NCBI RefSeq assembly: GCF_900095025.1 | Contig: NZ_FMBK01000007.1 | Span: 124,001 to 188,000, forward strand | Source of the DNA: Acinetobacter albensis | GTDB lineage: Bacteria > Pseudomonadota > Gammaproteobacteria > Pseudomonadales > Moraxellaceae | Direction: 5' to 3' | Length of the DNA stretch: 64,000 bases | Part shown: positions 63,125-64,000 of the stretch, one piece after another | Layout: every line of letters begins with the position of its first letter | Numbering within the stretch: position 1 is the stretch's first letter | Position numbers and translations under genes: made by a program | Notes under the pieces: model-generated | Told to the model about the DNA's origin: nothing | Databases searched by the model: none | Seen by the model: only the letters and a program-made list of their open reading frames with translations

Positions 63125-63256
63125 ACTCGTCGAGGGATGCTGCGACTTTCTTATAAGCTGATTTTTCAAAAAATAGTCATGTAAGATCGCTAGGCTCGAC
63201 CATTCGGTCAAAATTTCGGTGAAATACCCGTTTTGATCAACAACGGCATCCGCGAA
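63125..63256 (+). promoter_or_regulatory. S-adenosylhomocysteine (SAH) riboswitch
   Basis: The leader contains the SAH-riboswitch core. GTCGAG (63129-63134) pairs with CTCGAC (63195-63200). GGATGC (63135-63140) is followed by TGCGAC. AGGCTCG is conserved. CAACGGCATCC ends with GCATCC (63246-63251), which pairs with GGATGC as the pseudoknot. It lies directly before ahcY, whose substrate is SAH. Known SAH riboswitches turn expression on when SAH accumulates. The ribosome-binding site AGGAG (63283-63287) lies downstream and could be the controlled element. Confidence 0.88.
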
Positions 63257-63293
63257 CATAACGATCCAATCTATTTTTTCCTAGGAGATCCTG

Positions 63294-64000
63294 ATGAACG
63301 CGGTTACTGCTTCATTTACAGATTACAAAGTTGCTGATATTTCACTTGCTGATTATGGCCGTAAAGAAATCAAACTTGCTGAAGCAGAAATGCCAGCGTT
63401 GATGGGTTTACGTAAACGCTATTCAGCCGCTAAACCACTTGCTGGTGCAAAAATTCTTGGTTGTATTCATATGACCATTCAAACTGCGGTTCTGATTGAA
63501 ACGCTCGTTGAATTGGGCGCAGAAGTTCGTTGGACATCTTGCAATATTTTCTCAACTCAAGACCATGCTGCTGCTGCTATTGCGGCTTCAGGTGTTCCAG
63601 TATTTGCTTGGAAAGGCGAAACTGAAGAAGAATACATGTGGTGCCTTGAACAACAAATCAATGTAAATGGCAAACCTTGGGATGCCAACATGATTTTAGA
63701 CGATGGTGGTGACTTAACCGCTGTTGTACATGAAAAATATCCTGAATTGATTGTTAAAATTCACGGTATTACTGAAGAAACCACCACAGGTGTTCAACGT
63801 TTACTTGAGATGTGGAAAGACGGTTCTCTTAAAGTTCCTGCAATCAACGTAAACGATTCAGTGACTAAATCAAAGAATGACAATAAATACGGTTGCCGTC
63901 ACTCATTAAACGATGCGATTAAACGCGGTACTGACATGCTCTTGTCTGGTCGTCGTGCGCTTGTGATTGGTTATGGCGATGTGGGTAAAGGTTCTGCGCA
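63294..64000 (+). CDS. ahcY: Adenosylhomocysteinase, 5' part
   Basis: Cleaves S-adenosylhomocysteine to adenosine and homocysteine, relieving product inhibition of methyltransferases. The first 235 codons are visible and the gene runs off the window. It begins [77 protein letters not shown] and [14 protein letters not shown] are conserved. The NAD-domain [10 protein letters not shown] is just reached at the end of the window. AGGAG lies six bases before the ATG. It is controlled by the SAH riboswitch in its leader. Confidence 0.97.
   Translation, partial: MNAVTASFTDYKVADISLADYGRKEIKLAEAEMPALMGLRKRYSAAKPLAGAKILGCIHMTIQTAVLIETLVELGAEVRWTSCNIFSTQDHAAAAIAASGVPVFAWKGETEEEYMWCLEQQINVNGKPWDANMILDDGGDLTAVVHEKYPELIVKIHGITEETTTGVQRLLEMWKDGSLKVPAINVNDSVTKSKNDNKYGCRHSLNDAIKRGTDMLLSGRRALVIGYGDVGKGSA

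Noticed and set aside
63035..63259. Minus-strand frame of 74 codons upstream of ahcY
   Set aside because: It runs through the SAH riboswitch and the ahcY promoter and overlaps the C39-like gene start; no ribosome-binding site.
1..64000. tRNA genes, insertion sequences, prophage or restriction/defence genes
   Set aside because: I looked through the intergenic regions and products and saw no cloverleaf, transposase, integrase other than xerC, or defence-family motif.

Overview
The window looks like core chromosome of an Acinetobacter species (Moraxellaceae, Gammaproteobacteria). Supporting signs are the low GC with many A/T-rich intergenic stretches, the ybgC-tolQRAB-pal cluster with a very long Lys/Ala/Asp-rich TolA, one LolC/E-type permease beside lolD, the lptM-lysA-dapF-xerC order, and two CSLREA proteins with GlyGly-CTERM tails. 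I cannot name the species. I see no tRNA, rRNA, insertion sequence, prophage or CRISPR array.

Layout. 0-2.7 kb: the 3' end of dgt, then ruvA and ruvB. 2.8-5.0 kb: a membrane-anchored unknown protein and a secreted M20 amidohydrolase. 5.3-10.4 kb: ybgC-tolQ-tolR-tolA, then tolB-pal behind its own promoter. 10.4-14.1 kb: a small acidic protein, fbp, an rRNA methyltransferase, and a three-gene ECF-sigma operon. 14.3-18.6 kb: two adjacent CSLREA/GlyGly-CTERM surface proteins. 18.7-22.5 kb: hda and a PerM-type permease, divergent from purM-purN. 22.6-30 kb: an alpha/beta hydrolase, sppA, a lipid A-type acyltransferase, an 8-bp tandem repeat, comEC, lolD and lolC. 30-33.2 kb: a PilZ protein, an EamA transporter, a YaiI-family protein and an unknown protein. 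33.5-41.9 kb: a 46-residue membrane peptide, serC, a TolC/HlyD/ABC-2/ABC-2 export operon without an ATPase gene, and gltP. 42-47.3 kb: gyrA with an enlarged C-terminal domain, then etfB-etfA. 47.7-53.7 kb: a LysE exporter divergent from an Lrp regulator, an unknown protein, xerC, a hydrolase, dapF, lysA and lptM. 53.8-58 kb: cycA, radA and a Tim44-like membrane protein. 58.4-61.4 kb: a Fur-box-preceded DUF3649-PepSY-DUF3325 operon and a Sel1 protein. 61.5-64 kb: a DUF4424 protein, a C39-like protein, and ahcY behind an S-adenosylhomocysteine riboswitch.

How the genes relate. Much of the window concerns the envelope: Tol-Pal bridges the membranes, LolCD exports lipoproteins such as Pal, lptM assists LPS-translocon maturation, and the acyltransferase, SppA and the CSLREA proteins work in or on the membranes. 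DNA processing is represented by ruvAB, hda, gyrA, radA, comEC and xerC. Purine, serine, lysine/DAP, methyl-cycle and gluconeogenic genes make up the rest.

I found no clear new defence or mobile system. The observations most worth a second look are the ATPase-less ABC-2 export operon, the enlarged GyrA C-terminal domain, the octanucleotide repeat holding the stop codons of two converging genes, the paired rhombosortase-type substrates, the PilZ protein whose two c-di-GMP motifs are split by a helical insert, and the inverted repeat at the ribosome-binding site of the sigma-factor gene.
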